DNA of 64,000 nt from Pseudomonadota bacterium (GCA_023451735.1 JAEXYH010000027.1:39017-103016); one strand, 5' to 3'; numbered from the stretch's first letter, positions 1 through 8,749 are shown. Notes: generated from the sequence alone by a model not told the origin. Program-made: numbers and translations.

Positions 1-695
1 TGACGGCGCCGTTTCTGATCGCCGGCATCCTCGTACTGGTTCTCGGCGTATTTCTTTCCTTTTCGCGTGCCGCCTGGGGCCTGCTGCTCTTCAGCGGCGT
101 GGCGCTGGTCATCGTCATGCTTTTGAAGGAAAGGACGACGGCCTTTCGGCTGAAAATCCTGACCATCTCCGCCGTTGCAGCAGTGTTGCTCATTCTGGCT
201 CTGGTGATCGCCCTTCAAGTCCCCCAGATATCCGATCTCTTCACCAATCGCGCCCGACTGGTGCAGGAATATGACGGCGCCCGGCTCGGTCGCTTCGAAC
301 GACACAGGATCGGCTTCCTGATGGCGATGGAAAGGCCGCTCGGCATGGGGCCCATGGCCTTCGGCAAGATCTATGGCGAGGATGAGCACAATATCTGGCT
401 CAAATCGCTGACGACCTATGGCTGGCTGGGTGCTGTGACCTACCAGATCATGATCTGGTCAACGATCTGGATGGGTTTTCGCTACCTGCTCAGGGAAAGA
501 TCGTGGCAGCCGTATCTGATGATCTGCTGGGTCATGATGCTTGGGCATGCGCTCGTCGGCAATGTGATCGACACCGACCACTGGCGGCATTTCTACCTGC
601 TTCTCGGGCTCTTATGGGGTTGCTATGCGCTGGAGCATCGCCACATGCGCCGACAACGCGCAAATGCTGCCATACCCGCTGCCGGAGCAGCTTGA
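1..695 (+). CDS. O-antigen ligase/polymerase (Wzy_C) family membrane protein, 5' truncated
   Basis: The gene enters from the left edge; its frame begins at base 3 and about 230 C-terminal residues are visible. Hydrophobic segments near visible residues 4-20, 26-35 and 50-65, a hydrophilic periplasmic-type loop, and further membrane segments at the end fit the Wzy/WaaL superfamily. The motif SFSRAAWG after the first visible helix and a His-Asn pair in EDEHNIWLK are typical of that superfamily, which handles undecaprenyl-linked glycans at the outer face of the inner membrane. Whether this is an O-antigen ligase or an exopolysaccharide polymerase cannot be decided without the missing N terminus. 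Confidence 0.8.
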   Translation, partial: TAPFLIAGILVLVLGVFLSFSRAAWGLLLFSGVALVIVMLLKERTTAFRLKILTISAVAAVLLILALVIALQVPQISDLFTNRARLVQEYDGARLGRFERHRIGFLMAMERPLGMGPMAFGKIYGEDEHNIWLKSLTTYGWLGAVTYQIMIWSTIWMGFRYLLRERSWQPYLMICWVMMLGHALVGNVIDTDHWRHFYLLLGLLWGCYALEHRHMRRQRANAAIPAAGAA

Positions 696-725
696 CTTCG
701 GCCAAAGCCATTCCAGATCATATGG

Positions 726-1016
726 ATGCTTACCACATCACAGTTACGCGCCGCCCGGGCCATGATCGGGATTTCGATAGAAGAGCTTGCCGAGGCTTCC
801 GGCGTCGCGGCTGAGACAATTCGTGCTGCCGAGGCTTCCTCGGGCAATGCCGATCCGCAACTATCCGAAAAATTGAAACGCGTGCTTCAATCGCGCGGCA
901 TCATCTTCGTCGCCGCTGGACAACAGGATGCATCCGGCCCGGGAGTAAGGCTGCATCAACAGCCGCCGGACGAGGGTATCAGGCCTCAAAATCTGAACGC
1001 GACGAACGATGATTAA
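726..1016 (+). CDS. XRE-family helix-turn-helix regulator (small)
   Basis: This 96-residue protein is mostly one Cro/C1-type DNA-binding domain. LRAARAMIGISIEELA, then SGVAAETIRAAE, match helices 1-4 of the fold, with the recognition helix around residues 27-36. The rest (REL-like segment and a polar tail from about residue 70) contains no further recognisable domain. Such short XRE proteins with a GIIFV strand after the helices are common in Rhizobiales and usually have no known target. It begins 30 bases after the ligase-like gene on the same strand, so it may be in the same transcript, but no partner gene tells its role. Confidence 0.75.
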   Translation: MLTTSQLRAARAMIGISIEELAEASGVAAETIRAAEASSGNADPQLSEKLKRVLQSRGIIFVAAGQQDASGPGVRLHQQPPDEGIRPQNLNATNDD

Positions 1017-1087
1017 ATTTCAGCAATTCCGTGGAACCATTTGAGTTCGAACACGTTTCCCCGCCGCATTCATTATCGGGGACACGC

Positions 1088-1237
1088 ATGGCTCGCAGTA
1101 ACAACCTCTACCTCATCATCGGCGCTCTGATCGTCGTCGTGGCCGGCTTGAGCTTCTACGTTTATCGGGAAGAAACAAAGCCGGAGGGCGTTTCCATCAG
1201 CATCGGCGAAAATGGCGTGCAGGTGCAAGAAGAATAA
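1088..1237 (+). CDS. Small single-pass membrane protein of unknown function
   Basis: A 49-residue protein: a short basic N terminus (MARSNN), one strongly hydrophobic helix at about residues 7-24, and a polar tail rich in Glu that ends in VQEE. The tail pattern EGVSISIGENGVQV looks like a conserved small domain seen beside membrane anchors in other rhizobia, but I cannot attach a function. An in-frame upstream start at 1031 exists. I chose the ATG at 1088 because a purine-rich GGGGAC lies just upstream and because the membrane helix then sits at the N terminus, as expected for an anchored protein. Confidence 0.6.
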   Translation: MARSNNLYLIIGALIVVVAGLSFYVYREETKPEGVSISIGENGVQVQEE

Positions 1238-1328
1238 ATATAAAATTACGTATATAAACTTAACTACATAAGCGTATCCTTATTTCAAATTACCTTTGGC
1301 AAGTCTCTGGACACGAAGAGGGGTTCAC

Positions 1329-1517
1329 ATGACATCGCATCTCAGCACAGCTGACATTGAGGAAAAAGGCCTCAGGAAGGTATGTAGCGTCACGGATTTT
1401 GCCCGGCGCTATCGTTTGGATACTGAGGAAGAGACGAGGCTCGTAAAGCTTCTTGGGCCCTTTGCAACTCAGCAGGAACTGCTGATGAATGCCAGTCGGG
1501 CACCTCGCTTCCGTTAA
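1329..1517 (+). CDS. Small hypothetical protein
   Basis: A 62-residue hydrophilic protein with no signal peptide or membrane segment. The middle part (VTDFARRYRLDTEEETRLV) is predicted helical and resembles the short, possibly DNA- or protein-binding helical peptides found in rhizobia. No function can be given. The start at 1329 is preceded by GAGGGG at a suitable distance, which supports translation. The alternative start at 1296 lacks a ribosome-binding site. It stands alone, with about 180 non-coding bases after it. Confidence 0.5.
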   Translation: MTSHLSTADIEEKGLRKVCSVTDFARRYRLDTEEETRLVKLLGPFATQQELLMNASRAPRFR

Positions 1518-1698
1518 GCATGCCGGGAAGAGCTTGCGACATAGTTTTCAAAATCTCTTTCTGAGCAGCCACACCAGCATTTCTATACTTCATCCGAAAC
1601 GCATCCACCCGCGGAACATTTCGCTTCATCCACGGGTTACTTCTCCGTGACTTTATCAATCAGGCGCGACAGTCAGACATTCGCGCGGAGGAGAAGAG

Positions 1699-2040
1699 AT
1701 GTTCAAGATGGTCTCGCAAATCGGGCTTGCAGCAGCCCTTTCTATCGCCGCATCGTCGGCGTATGTGACGCCGGCCGCAGCACAGGATGTAGAGTTGCGC
1801 ATCGGCCCGGATGGCGTTCGCCCTGTAATTCGAGATCGAGACAGGGACCGTGATCGTTACGGTGATCGCCGGGATCGCGGTTGCAGCCCAGGAGAAGCCC
1901 GCGCAGCAGCACGTGGCGAAGGACTTCGTCGTCCTGAAGTCGTCCGCGCAACCTCGCGGAGCATCACCGTGGAAGGCATGACGCGCCGTGGACCTGACAG
2001 GATTACATTTGCGAACCGCCGCGGTTGTCCAATCATCTGA
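1699..2040 (+). CDS. Secreted basic protein with signal peptide, unknown function
   Basis: A 113-residue protein with a clear Sec signal peptide (residues 1-28, cleaved after AAAQ or APAAAQ). The mature part holds a run of alternating Arg/Asp (residues about 45-59), two cysteines (about 62 and 110) that could form a disulfide, and a C-terminal domain RSITVEGMTRRGPDRITFANRRGCP. Similar small, Arg-rich periplasmic proteins are frequent in Rhizobiales and have no assigned role. GGAGGAGAAGAG lies just upstream of the ATG, a very strong ribosome-binding site. Confidence 0.65.
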   Translation: MFKMVSQIGLAAALSIAASSAYVTPAAAQDVELRIGPDGVRPVIRDRDRDRDRYGDRRDRGCSPGEARAAARGEGLRRPEVVRATSRSITVEGMTRRGPDRITFANRRGCPII

Positions 2041-2196
2041 CCTGGTTTGACGGCCAGAGGAATTCCGGTCCTGCCGAGCTTCAATCGCACGGCGGGACTT
2101 TTTTGTTGGATCATGTGCAAGCAGCGTTGTGACCGGGATTTTTCGCTTGCGCCGGGAATGTCATGACAGTATGGAAGTCATGCTCTCGAAGCAGGT

Positions 2197-2273
<77 letters not shown>

Positions 2274-2321
2274 TTTATCTCCCCCGAAATCCAGATTTTC
2301 GAATAACTTGGCCAGCCGGAC

Positions 2322-2726
2322 ATGTGCGAGATGAGATCGAAAATGCCGATCGCATTAAGAGCATTTCTCTCCTCGCTCACCCTGGTTGCCTTTTTGTCTT
2401 CAGAGGTTCGTGCCGCCGACGCCGAACGTGGCCAACGCCTGTTCAAAGTCTGCGCGCCCTGCCATGCCATCGACAGCGACATCAACAAGCTTGGCCCCCA
2501 CCTGAAGGGCGTGTTCGGCAGGCCGGCCGGCGGTGTGGTCAGTTTCCGCTATTCCAAAGCGATGACCGAGGCTGGCGCCGCAGGCCTCATATGGGATGAG
2601 AAGGCGCTTTCCGAATTTCTTTCAAGCCCCAAGACGAAGGTGCCGAATACCAGCATGCGGTTCTGGGGAATGTGGTTCCAGTCCGAGATCGACGACCTGA
2701 TCAGCTATCTCAAAGCCAATCCTTAA
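2322..2726 (+). CDS. Class I c-type cytochrome, periplasmic
   Basis: A 134-residue cytochrome c with an N-terminal signal peptide (cleavage after EVRA, residue 31) and one covalent haem site CAPCH at residues 44-48. The distal methionine is most likely M112 in PNTSMRF, the position of the PGTKM loop of mitochondrial-type cytochromes, so a soluble periplasmic electron carrier is expected. GPHLKGVFGRPAG and the C-terminal helix DDLISYLK are also typical of the family. Start codons at 2322, 2334 and 2343 are all in frame and give the same mature protein. It is followed by a shared hairpin and faces the BA14K gene. Confidence 0.88.
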   Translation: MCEMRSKMPIALRAFLSSLTLVAFLSSEVRAADAERGQRLFKVCAPCHAIDSDINKLGPHLKGVFGRPAGGVVSFRYSKAMTEAGAAGLIWDEKALSEFLSSPKTKVPNTSMRFWGMWFQSEIDDLISYLKANP

Positions 2727-2750
2727 GCCCCGCTTTCTCACGCCAAAAAA

Positions 2751-2777
2751 ATGCCGCTCCGAGATCCGGAGCGGCAT
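2751..2777 (-). terminator. Rho-independent terminator between convergent genes
   Basis: An 11-bp perfect stem, ATGCCGCTCCG with CGGAGCGGCAT, encloses a loop of about five bases. On the minus strand it is followed by six T (2745-2750 read as A on the plus strand), so it ends the BA14K transcript; it can also stop the cytochrome c transcript arriving from the other side. Confidence 0.8.
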
Positions 2778-2802
2778 GATGAGTCGATAATACTGGTGCT
2801 TA

Positions 2803-3282
2803 TTAGTAAGGCGAGTAGCACTGCTGGCGCGGGCCGTTATAGGGCTGGAAAGTGTTGTCATACGCCCTGTAAGAACGGTAGCGCGCGTAGCACCAATTCA
2901 CGTGGCTGTTGCCACCCATGTAACGGCGCGGTGGCGGTGCATAGCGAGGCTGAGCAAGCGCGCCTCCGATAATGGCGCTTGCTGCCAGGCCGCCAATGAT
3001 CGCACCGGCATTCGAGTTCCGATGACGGCGGTGGTCGCGCCAGCGGCGATCACTGTACCGATGGTCACGCCAGCGACGATCGTGACGCCAACGGCGGTCA
3101 TCTCGAGAATAACGCGGGCTGTAACGGCGCCAGTCACGGCGACCCTCACGCCATTGTACCGTTTCCACCTGCTGGGAAGCCTGCACTGCGGGTGCGCTTA
3201 CTGACGGAAATGCATTGGCAGGCGCAACCCCGGTCAGAGCCGTGACCGCCGACACCAGAATGATTGCAAGTTTTTTCTTCAT
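2803..3282 (-). CDS. BA14K family protein (exported, Arg-rich)
   Basis: A 159-residue protein with a signal peptide (MKKKLAIILVSAVTALTG, cleaved after ANA near residue 24). An Arg/Asp/Trp/His-rich middle part (about residues 45-85) follows, then a Gly/Ala/Ile-rich hydrophobic helix (AGAIIGGLAASAIIGGAL) and the C-terminal BA14K motif, CYARYRSYRAYDNTF ending in QQCYSPY with two cysteines. Brucella BA14K is an immunoreactive, lectin-like envelope protein; the function here is not established. AGGAG 8 bases before the ATG at 3282 fixes the start; longer in-frame upstream sequence lacks one. Confidence 0.85.
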   Translation of the reverse strand: MKKKLAIILVSAVTALTGVAPANAFPSVSAPAVQASQQVETVQWREGRRDWRRYSPRYSRDDRRWRHDRRWRDHRYSDRRWRDHRRHRNSNAGAIIGGLAASAIIGGALAQPRYAPPPRRYMGGNSHVNWCYARYRSYRAYDNTFQPYNGPRQQCYSPY

Positions 3283-3397
3283 CTCATTCTCCTTGGAATG
3301 TCTCCCTAGGTGAAATGATCTAACTTGCGTTCTGAACCAGAGGTGAACGGTAAAATTCAGGTGATCACAGATAGTTGTAGCGCCCGTCGGGCAGGCG

Positions 3398-3934
3398 TCA
3401 GCGGACCTGGTCAAGCAAGCGCTTGCACTCCAGCAGATCGAACAGGGCTTCCTGTAGCAATGCCCGGTCTTCCTTGCCCACGCTCGATTTTCCGATCGAT
3501 ACTTCCGGAGTATCGCCGTCACTGGATGAACCGAAGCCGAAAAAGCGGCCACTGGGCTTCACCTTCGGGCGGCCCAGAACCTGATCCTCATCAGAAGCGC
3601 CGACCTTCGGCTCCGCATGCTTTTCGCCGCTGGAGGCGATGATCGCATCCATGGTGGCTACGTCACCCGATGCAATTGCGGCCACGAACTTGTTGCCGTT
3701 CGTCTTCAGAAGCTTCTGGACACCTTTGATCGTATAGCCGTGATCGTAGAGAAGATGGCGAATGCCTTTCAGCAATTCGACGTCATCCGGCCGATAATAA
3801 CGCCGGCCGCCGCCACGCTTCATCGGCTTGATCTGGGTGAAACGTGTCTCCCAGAAGCGCAACACGTGCTGCGGCAGATCGAGATCATCCGCCACTTCGC
3901 TGATTGTGCGGAATGCATCCGGGCTCTTGTCCAC
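3398..3934 (-). CDS. MerR family transcriptional regulator
   Basis: A 178-residue regulator with an N-terminal winged-helix MerR domain: FRTISEVADDLDLPQHVLRFWE, then GGRRYYRPDDVELLKGIRHLLYDHGYTIKGV. The C-terminal half is polar and lacks Cys or other obvious ligand residues, ending in a helix LLQEALFDLLECKRLLDQV. Start chosen as the GTG at 3934, because GGAGG lies 7 bases upstream on the minus strand and the residues before it are not family-like; an ATG at 3985 is the alternative. A MerR protein of this type downstream of ihfA is a fixed arrangement in many alphaproteobacteria. Its target is unknown to me. Confidence 0.88.
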   Translation of the reverse strand: MDKSPDAFRTISEVADDLDLPQHVLRFWETRFTQIKPMKRGGGRRYYRPDDVELLKGIRHLLYDHGYTIKGVQKLLKTNGNKFVAAIASGDVATMDAIIASSGEKHAEPKVGASDEDQVLGRPKVKPSGRFFGFGSSSDGDTPEVSIGKSSVGKEDRALLQEALFDLLECKRLLDQVR

Positions 3935-4173
3935 GCTCAAACCTCCAAGCAGCGGCTGTGAAGCCGAACTGCGCTGCAGAGCCATGCGTCAAATCCGGCG
4001 CGAAAACGACTCTGTGACACTTCCTAATCCACCCATCGCATTTTCCGAAGACCGATTCCGGCTTTCGGCGCGATGCACAAGACTACGCCTCGATTCCCAC
4101 TTATCTCAATGGGTTGAGGCCAAGGATTCAAGCATGTTCACAGGAATGAGGTAAAATGCCGGCTTGCAGCAGT

Positions 4174-4512
4174 TCAAGCGACCGGGGCAGCAGACTTCTG
4201 CTTGGCCTTGCGGCTGGTATGCGACTTCAGGATCCGCTGTTTCAAAACATTGGAAGCCTTGAACGTCATCACCCGACGCGGAGAAATCGGCACTTCTTCG
4301 CCGGTCTTGGGGTTACGGCCGATCCGCTCGTTCTTCGATCGAACCTGGAAGGTTGCAAAGGAAGAAAGCTTGACGACCTCGCCGCGAATGATCGCGTTGC
4401 AGATTTCGTCAATCACGGTTTCTACGAGCTCTGCCGATTCAGTCCGAGAGAGCCCAACCTTGCGAAATACCGATTCCGCCAAGTCTGCACGCGTCACTGT
4501 CTTTCCGGCCAT
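4174..4512 (-). CDS. ihfA: Integration host factor subunit alpha
   Basis: A 112-residue HU/IHF-type DNA-bending protein. The N-terminal helices (TRADLAESVFRKVGLSRTES) form the dimer body; the beta-arm segment NERIGRNPKTGEEVPI carries the conserved Pro that intercalates in the minor groove; KASNVLKQRI is the conserved C-terminal helix. The alpha subunit is indicated by the sequence and by the plsX-fabH-ihfA-merR order, which is conserved in alphaproteobacteria. It pairs with IhfB, encoded elsewhere, and acts in the nucleoid in replication, recombination and sigma-54 promoter looping. The tail of about 15 residues past the fold is Lys/Ala-rich. Confidence 0.95.
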   Translation of the reverse strand: MAGKTVTRADLAESVFRKVGLSRTESAELVETVIDEICNAIIRGEVVKLSSFATFQVRSKNERIGRNPKTGEEVPISPRRVMTFKASNVLKQRILKSHTSRKAKQKSAAPVA

Positions 4513-4630
4513 GATCCCCGCCCAGTTTGCAAATTGATCTCGTCAAAGCCAGCCAAGAGTATTTTGCTTGGCGACTAGGGTCAAGCACCTGTCGCCAATC
4601 AGTTATTTGTTCCGCATAGGCGTGGCATAC

Positions 4631-5602
4631 TTACCAGCGGACAAGCACGGAACCCCAGGTGAAACCGCCACCCATCGCCTCTAGCATCACGAGGTCGCCC
4701 TTCTTGATCCGGCCATCGGCGAGCGCGACGGAAAGAGCCAGCGGGATGGACGCCGCGGAGGTGTTTCCGTGCAAATCCACCGTCACGACCACCTTTTCCG
4801 GCGGAATGCCGAGCTTCTTTGCCGATGCGTCGATAATGCGGCGGTTGGCCTGATGCGGCACCAGCCAGTCGATATCCTCGGCGGTCGTTCCGGTTGCCTC
4901 GAATGCACCCTCGATCACATCGGTAATCATCGCCACCGCATGCTTGAACACCTCGCGGCCCTCCATGCGCAGGTGGCCGACGGTTCCCGTCGAGGACGGG
5001 CCGCCATCGACGTAGAGTTTTTCCTTGTGAGACCCGTCAGAGCGCAGCTTGGCCGTCAGGATGCCCCGGTCGCTCGTGGTCCCCTCGCCTTCCTGTGCTT
5101 CCAGAACGAGTGCACCGGCACCGTCGCCGAAAAGCACGCAGGTCGTGCGGTCCTTCCAGTCGAGGATGCGCGAGAAGGTTTCCGCGCCGATGACCAGCGC
5201 ACGGCGCGCCATGCCCCCACGGATATGCAGATCGGCCGTCGCCATCGCATAGACGAAACCGGTACAGACTGCCTGCATGTCGAAGGCGTAACCATGTTCC
5301 ATGCCAAGCCGACGCTGGATATCAACCGCCGTCGCAGGGAAGGTGTTATCCGGCGTCGAGGTCGCGACCAGAATGAGATCGATGTCGTCCGGCGTCAGGC
5401 CGGCATTGTCGAGTGCTGCCCGTGCGGCCTGCTCTCCGAGCGATGCCGTCGTTTCGCCTTCACCTGCGATATAGCGTTGCGTGATCCCGGTGCGCTGAAC
5501 GATCCACTCATCCGTGGTGTCGACAATGCTTTCCAAATCACGGTTGGTCATTACCCGTTTCGGGAGCGCTGCCCCATACCCGCGAACTACTGATCGGATC
5601 AT
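4631..5602 (-). CDS. fabH: 3-oxoacyl-[acyl-carrier-protein] synthase III
   Basis: A 323-residue thiolase-fold enzyme that condenses acetyl-CoA (or another short acyl-CoA) with malonyl-ACP to start fatty-acid synthesis in the cytosol. The catalytic triad is visible: Cys113 in MQAVCTGF, His250 in LVPHQANRR (the ACP-contact motif) and Asn280 in LHGNTSAAS. Glycine-rich GGGFTWGSVLVRW closes the protein as in other FabH. Start placed at the ATG at 5602; a TTG two codons upstream is possible. It lies 19 bases after plsX in the same direction, so the two are very probably co-transcribed. Confidence 0.96.
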   Translation of the reverse strand: MIRSVVRGYGAALPKRVMTNRDLESIVDTTDEWIVQRTGITQRYIAGEGETTASLGEQAARAALDNAGLTPDDIDLILVATSTPDNTFPATAVDIQRRLGMEHGYAFDMQAVCTGFVYAMATADLHIRGGMARRALVIGAETFSRILDWKDRTTCVLFGDGAGALVLEAQEGEGTTSDRGILTAKLRSDGSHKEKLYVDGGPSSTGTVGHLRMEGREVFKHAVAMITDVIEGAFEATGTTAEDIDWLVPHQANRRIIDASAKKLGIPPEKVVVTVDLHGNTSAASIPLALSVALADGRIKKGDLVMLEAMGGGFTWGSVLVRW

Positions 5603-5621
5603 TCTCAATCACATCCTGTCG

Positions 5622-6668
5622 TCATGCAGCTGCAGGACCAGCCGGCGGCTGGTGCTTGGCATGGTAAAGTGTCAAATCCTGCGCGATCTTCGCGTTCAGG
5701 TCGTTGCGTGCCATGTCATAGGCGACGTCGATCGCCGCAGCGAAACCTTCGGCATTGGCACCGCCATGGCTCTTGATGACGATACCGTTCAGGCCGAGGA
5801 ATACGCCGCCATTGACCTTGTTCGGGTCCATTTTTTCGCGAAGCCGGTCAAATGCCGGCTTTGCCAGCAGATAGCCGATCTTGGCGAGAATCGTGCGCGA
5901 CATCGATTCGCGCAGCAGCGTGGCGATCTGGCGAGCAGTACCTTCCGCTGTCTTCAGCGCGATATTGCCGGTAAAACCTTCGGTCACAACGACGTCAACC
6001 GTTCCCCTGCCGATATCGTCGCCCTCGACGAACCCCTGATAGGCGATTGTCGGATGGTTGGCTTCACGGATCAGCCGACCGGCTTCCTTGACTTCTTCCT
6101 GGCCCTTTACTTCCTCGACGCCCACATTGAGCAAGCCAACGGTGGGACGATCGATCTCGAACAGGGCGCGCGCCATGGCACCACCCATCAGAGCGAAATC
6201 GAGAAGCTGCTGGCTGTCGGCGCCGATCGTAGCACCGACATCAAGGACGATGCTTTCGCCCTTCAAGGTCGGCCAGATGCCGGCGATTGCCGGACGCTCG
6301 ATATTCGCCATCGTGCGCAAACAGAACTTGGCCATGGCCATCAGTGCGCCGGTATTGCCAGCAGAGACGCAGACATCGGCTTCACCGAGCTTTACAGCCT
6401 CGATAGAACGCCACATCGTGGACACGTAACGACCACGCCGCAACGCGGCGCTCGGCTTCTCGTCCATGGTCACGGCGACTTCGCACTCGTGGAACGTCGA
6501 ACGCTCGCGCAGTTTCGGGTATTTTGCGAGCCACGGCTCGCACTCGGCCTTCAATCCATAGATGATAAAGGTCGCTTCGGGGTGCCTGTCGAGAGCCTTA
6601 GCGGCACCGGGTATGACAACCTCGGGACCGAAATCACCCCCCATGGCATCCAGAGAAATTCTGATCAC
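5622..6668 (-). CDS. plsX: Phosphate acyltransferase PlsX
   Basis: A 348-residue protein starting MIRISLDAMGGDFGP, the signature of PlsX, which makes acyl-phosphate from acyl-ACP for PlsY in phospholipid synthesis at the membrane surface. Other family features are ALRRGRYVSTMWRSIE, SAGNTGALMAMAK and GFTGNIALKTAEG. The start codon is GTG at 6668, with AAGGA about 10 bases upstream. It follows the YceD gene by 146 bases and precedes fabH by 19, the usual plsX-fabH pair. Length is normal. Confidence 0.96.
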   Translation of the reverse strand: MIRISLDAMGGDFGPEVVIPGAAKALDRHPEATFIIYGLKAECEPWLAKYPKLRERSTFHECEVAVTMDEKPSAALRRGRYVSTMWRSIEAVKLGEADVCVSAGNTGALMAMAKFCLRTMANIERPAIAGIWPTLKGESIVLDVGATIGADSQQLLDFALMGGAMARALFEIDRPTVGLLNVGVEEVKGQEEVKEAGRLIREANHPTIAYQGFVEGDDIGRGTVDVVVTEGFTGNIALKTAEGTARQIATLLRESMSRTILAKIGYLLAKPAFDRLREKMDPNKVNGGVFLGLNGIVIKSHGGANAEGFAAAIDVAYDMARNDLNAKIAQDLTLYHAKHQPPAGPAAA

Positions 6669-6814
6669 GCGTATCTGATCCTTATCTTCGACCGAATGGA
6701 CCGGCCTTTAAAACCCGTCCAGCGGTCGTCGCCAGCATTCCGGCCATGCTCATGCTTGGCCCTGCCGGCGAAATCGTGGCCAAAATATAGTTTTCGCCGC
6801 CGCTTACAACAGCC

Positions 6815-7381
6815 CTAGTCTTTTTTCCAGTCCTTGAGGGCTGCGAATGGGTTGGGCCGATCGCTCTTGGCATCGGCAGTGCTCTCGATGTGATCTGAAA
6901 ACTCTATCCCCGGCTTGCGGGGATAGGGATCGATCGCCAACGCCGCGAACTCCGTGATCGCCTCACCGATATCGATCGAATCCCCGGAAAATTCCTCGGG
7001 AAGATCCGGCCCATCCGGATCAAGCACCATCTCGGCGGCATCCTTGGCGACGACACGCGCAAGTTTCGATCCTTCCGGGACAAATATCTGTTCAAACTCT
7101 TCATCGATGCGCGATTCGACCGGCTCCAGCGTCAAGACACAGGCCTGGACGATTTCCGCCTCGACCCGCCCCTTGACGCGAACACCGTCCTTTTTCCAGC
7201 GCGACAGATAGACTTCCGCCTTCAGTAGCTTCACCTCAAGCACCTGCCACACGTCGGCAAGCTCCCTGCGCTCCCGGTCATCGGCAGAAACTTTCACCGT
7301 TACGGCATTGGCGGAGATGTTTCCGACCTTGACCGGGTAGGAAAATGGCGGCTTGCCCGCTGTATTGTTCTCGTTTCTCAT
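6815..7381 (-). CDS. YceD/DUF177 family protein
   Basis: A 188-residue protein of the DUF177 (YceD) family. The key patch is VKGRVEAEIVQACVLTLEPVESRIDEEFEQIF: a single Cys in CVLTLEP followed by acidic beta strands, as in other alphaproteobacterial members. The family is linked to 23S rRNA/ribosome accumulation in plants and bacteria and usually sits next to rpmF. Here rpmF is absent and plsX comes next. GAGGAAAG just before the ATG supports the start. It begins 20 bases after the upstream chaperone gene. Confidence 0.85.
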   Translation of the reverse strand: MRNENNTAGKPPFSYPVKVGNISANAVTVKVSADDRERRELADVWQVLEVKLLKAEVYLSRWKKDGVRVKGRVEAEIVQACVLTLEPVESRIDEEFEQIFVPEGSKLARVVAKDAAEMVLDPDGPDLPEEFSGDSIDIGEAITEFAALAIDPYPRKPGIEFSDHIESTADAKSDRPNPFAALKDWKKD

Positions 7382-7401
7382 CTTTCCTCACTTCTCCCGA
7401 T

Positions 7402-7941
7402 TCAGCCATTCACAGGCGACGGGATAACCGCGGCACCGCGGGAAATATCGTCTTCCGGCGTTGCGGCTAGATGCCGCTCCGCCTCGACCATCCATTCGGC
7501 CAGCCCCCCCATATCAGGCGCAGACTGGTTTTCCGGATATATGTTGCGGGCAAGGCTTTTTGCCAACTCTTCGAGATCGCCCGCGTCAAGCGCCCGCGCA
7601 TAGGTCTCGAGCCGGCCGTAAAACATGCCCGCCAGTTTCTTCATACGCTTCGGCACACCCTGATCACCGATTCCGAGTTCGCGGATCGAATGGTCGAGGT
7701 CCTGAAAAAAGGCATCCACAATTTCCTGCGCCAATTCCTGTCCGCTGGTGGAGGACTTCGCGGTACGGCGAAAAAACAGGATCATGACGATCGACAGCAT
7801 CTCGTAACGGCCCATGACGGTGTCGGGCACGGAAAGATCGCTGTAGAAAAAAGGAATGCGGGCAGCGGAGGTCAGGGCCGCGTATTGCCGCTCGACAATG
7901 GCCTGATTGTGCTTTTTCTTTTTGAATAGCCCGAAGATCAT
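7402..7941 (-). CDS. Ubiquinol-cytochrome c chaperone family protein (CBP3-like)
   Basis: A 179-residue protein of the Ubiq_cyt_C_chap family, related to mitochondrial CBP3, which helps to assemble cytochrome b of the bc1 complex. The visible conserved part runs from YSDLSVPDTVMGRYEMLSI, through the helix ELAQEIVDAFFQDLDHSIRE, to GDQGVPKRMKKLAGMFYGRL. Start placed at ATG 7941 (MIFGLFKKKK), because the residues upstream in frame are not family-like. In Rhizobiales this gene is typically found just before the YceD gene, with bamE diverging from it, as here. Confidence 0.88.
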   Translation of the reverse strand: MIFGLFKKKKHNQAIVERQYAALTSAARIPFFYSDLSVPDTVMGRYEMLSIVMILFFRRTAKSSTSGQELAQEIVDAFFQDLDHSIRELGIGDQGVPKRMKKLAGMFYGRLETYARALDAGDLEELAKSLARNIYPENQSAPDMGGLAEWMVEAERHLAATPEDDISRGAAVIPSPVNG

Positions 7942-8165
7942 CGATAAGTCCCGTGAATGACCGGGCCCAATGTTGCATGGAGACGAAAGCTGGTTTACCG
8001 AAGCAGGCGCGAATTGCAATGCCGTTCGGCCGGAGCCGTAGACGGGATGCGATCGATCCGTAAAACGTTTGGCGTTGCAGGGTTCTCGTCCCCGGAATAG
8101 CCACAATGGTGATGAACAGCAGAAGTCCGGCTTAAACGCCGGTCTCGTTTACCTGGGGGATCCCG

Positions 8166-8678
8166 TTGAAGAAGCGGACTGTCGAGTACGGAATGAATTT
8201 TCTGAATAAAACCGCCATCAGCCTGGTACTTATCGCTTCCGTCACCGCCTCTGGCTGCACGTCGATGAATATCGGCGACACCATGTATAACGGCTATGTG
8301 ATCGACCAGAAGTCTCTTGCTCTAATCCCGGAAGGTTCGAGCCGCGAACAGGTGTTGCTGACGATGGGCACACCATCGACGACAGCGACCTTCGATTCGG
8401 AAGTGCTCTATTACATCTCCCAGCGTCGCGAGCGCGCAGCCGCCTTCATGAAGCCGAAGCTGGTCGAGCAGACGGTTCTCGCCATCTACCTGAATAAGGA
8501 CGGCGTGGTCGAGCGCAAGGCGAATTACACGCTTCAGGACGGCAAGGTGTTCGACACGATTTCGCGCACCACCCCGACCGGCGGTCGCGATCTGACCTTC
8601 CTGCAGCAGATTCTTTCCGGCGGCAGCGGCCCCGGCGGCGCGGGCGCGGCAGCCATGCGCAGCCTGCTCAGCAACTAA
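8166..8678 (+). CDS. bamE: Outer membrane protein assembly factor BamE (SmpA/OmlA lipoprotein)
   Basis: A 170-residue lipoprotein with a signal peptide ending in the lipobox TASGC; the Cys is the first mature residue. The SmpA/OmlA domain follows, with GSSREQVLLTMGTPSTTATF, the turn typical of BamE, then beta strands. The protein belongs to the Bam complex that inserts beta barrels in the outer membrane. The Gly-rich tail (SGGSGPGGAGAA) is unusual but not functional evidence. The TTG at 8166 has GGGGGA upstream and is used here; the ATG at 8193 is an equally reasonable start and would shorten only the signal peptide. It is transcribed divergently from the bc1 chaperone gene. Confidence 0.88.
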   Translation: MKKRTVEYGMNFLNKTAISLVLIASVTASGCTSMNIGDTMYNGYVIDQKSLALIPEGSSREQVLLTMGTPSTTATFDSEVLYYISQRRERAAAFMKPKLVEQTVLAIYLNKDGVVERKANYTLQDGKVFDTISRTTPTGGRDLTFLQQILSGGSGPGGAGAAAMRSLLSN

Positions 8679-8693
8679 ACATACATCGAATGC

Positions 8694-8727
8694 AAAGAAG
8701 CCCGCGGATCGTTCCGCGGGCTTCTTT
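8694..8727 (+). terminator. Bidirectional Rho-independent terminator, bamE / hppA
   Basis: A 15-bp perfect stem (arms 8694-8708 and 8713-8727, core GAAGCCCGCGGA) with the tetraloop TCGT. It stands 16 bases after the bamE stop and 22 bases from the hppA stop, and ends with T-rich sequence in both directions, so it can terminate both convergent transcripts. Confidence 0.9.
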
Positions 8728-8749
8728 CGTTTGAACAGGCTGCAGGCGG

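Noticed and set aside
1390..1659. An 89-codon minus-strand frame opposite the small hypothetical gene
   Set aside because: No ribosome-binding site; the plus-strand gene has a good one and more natural composition.
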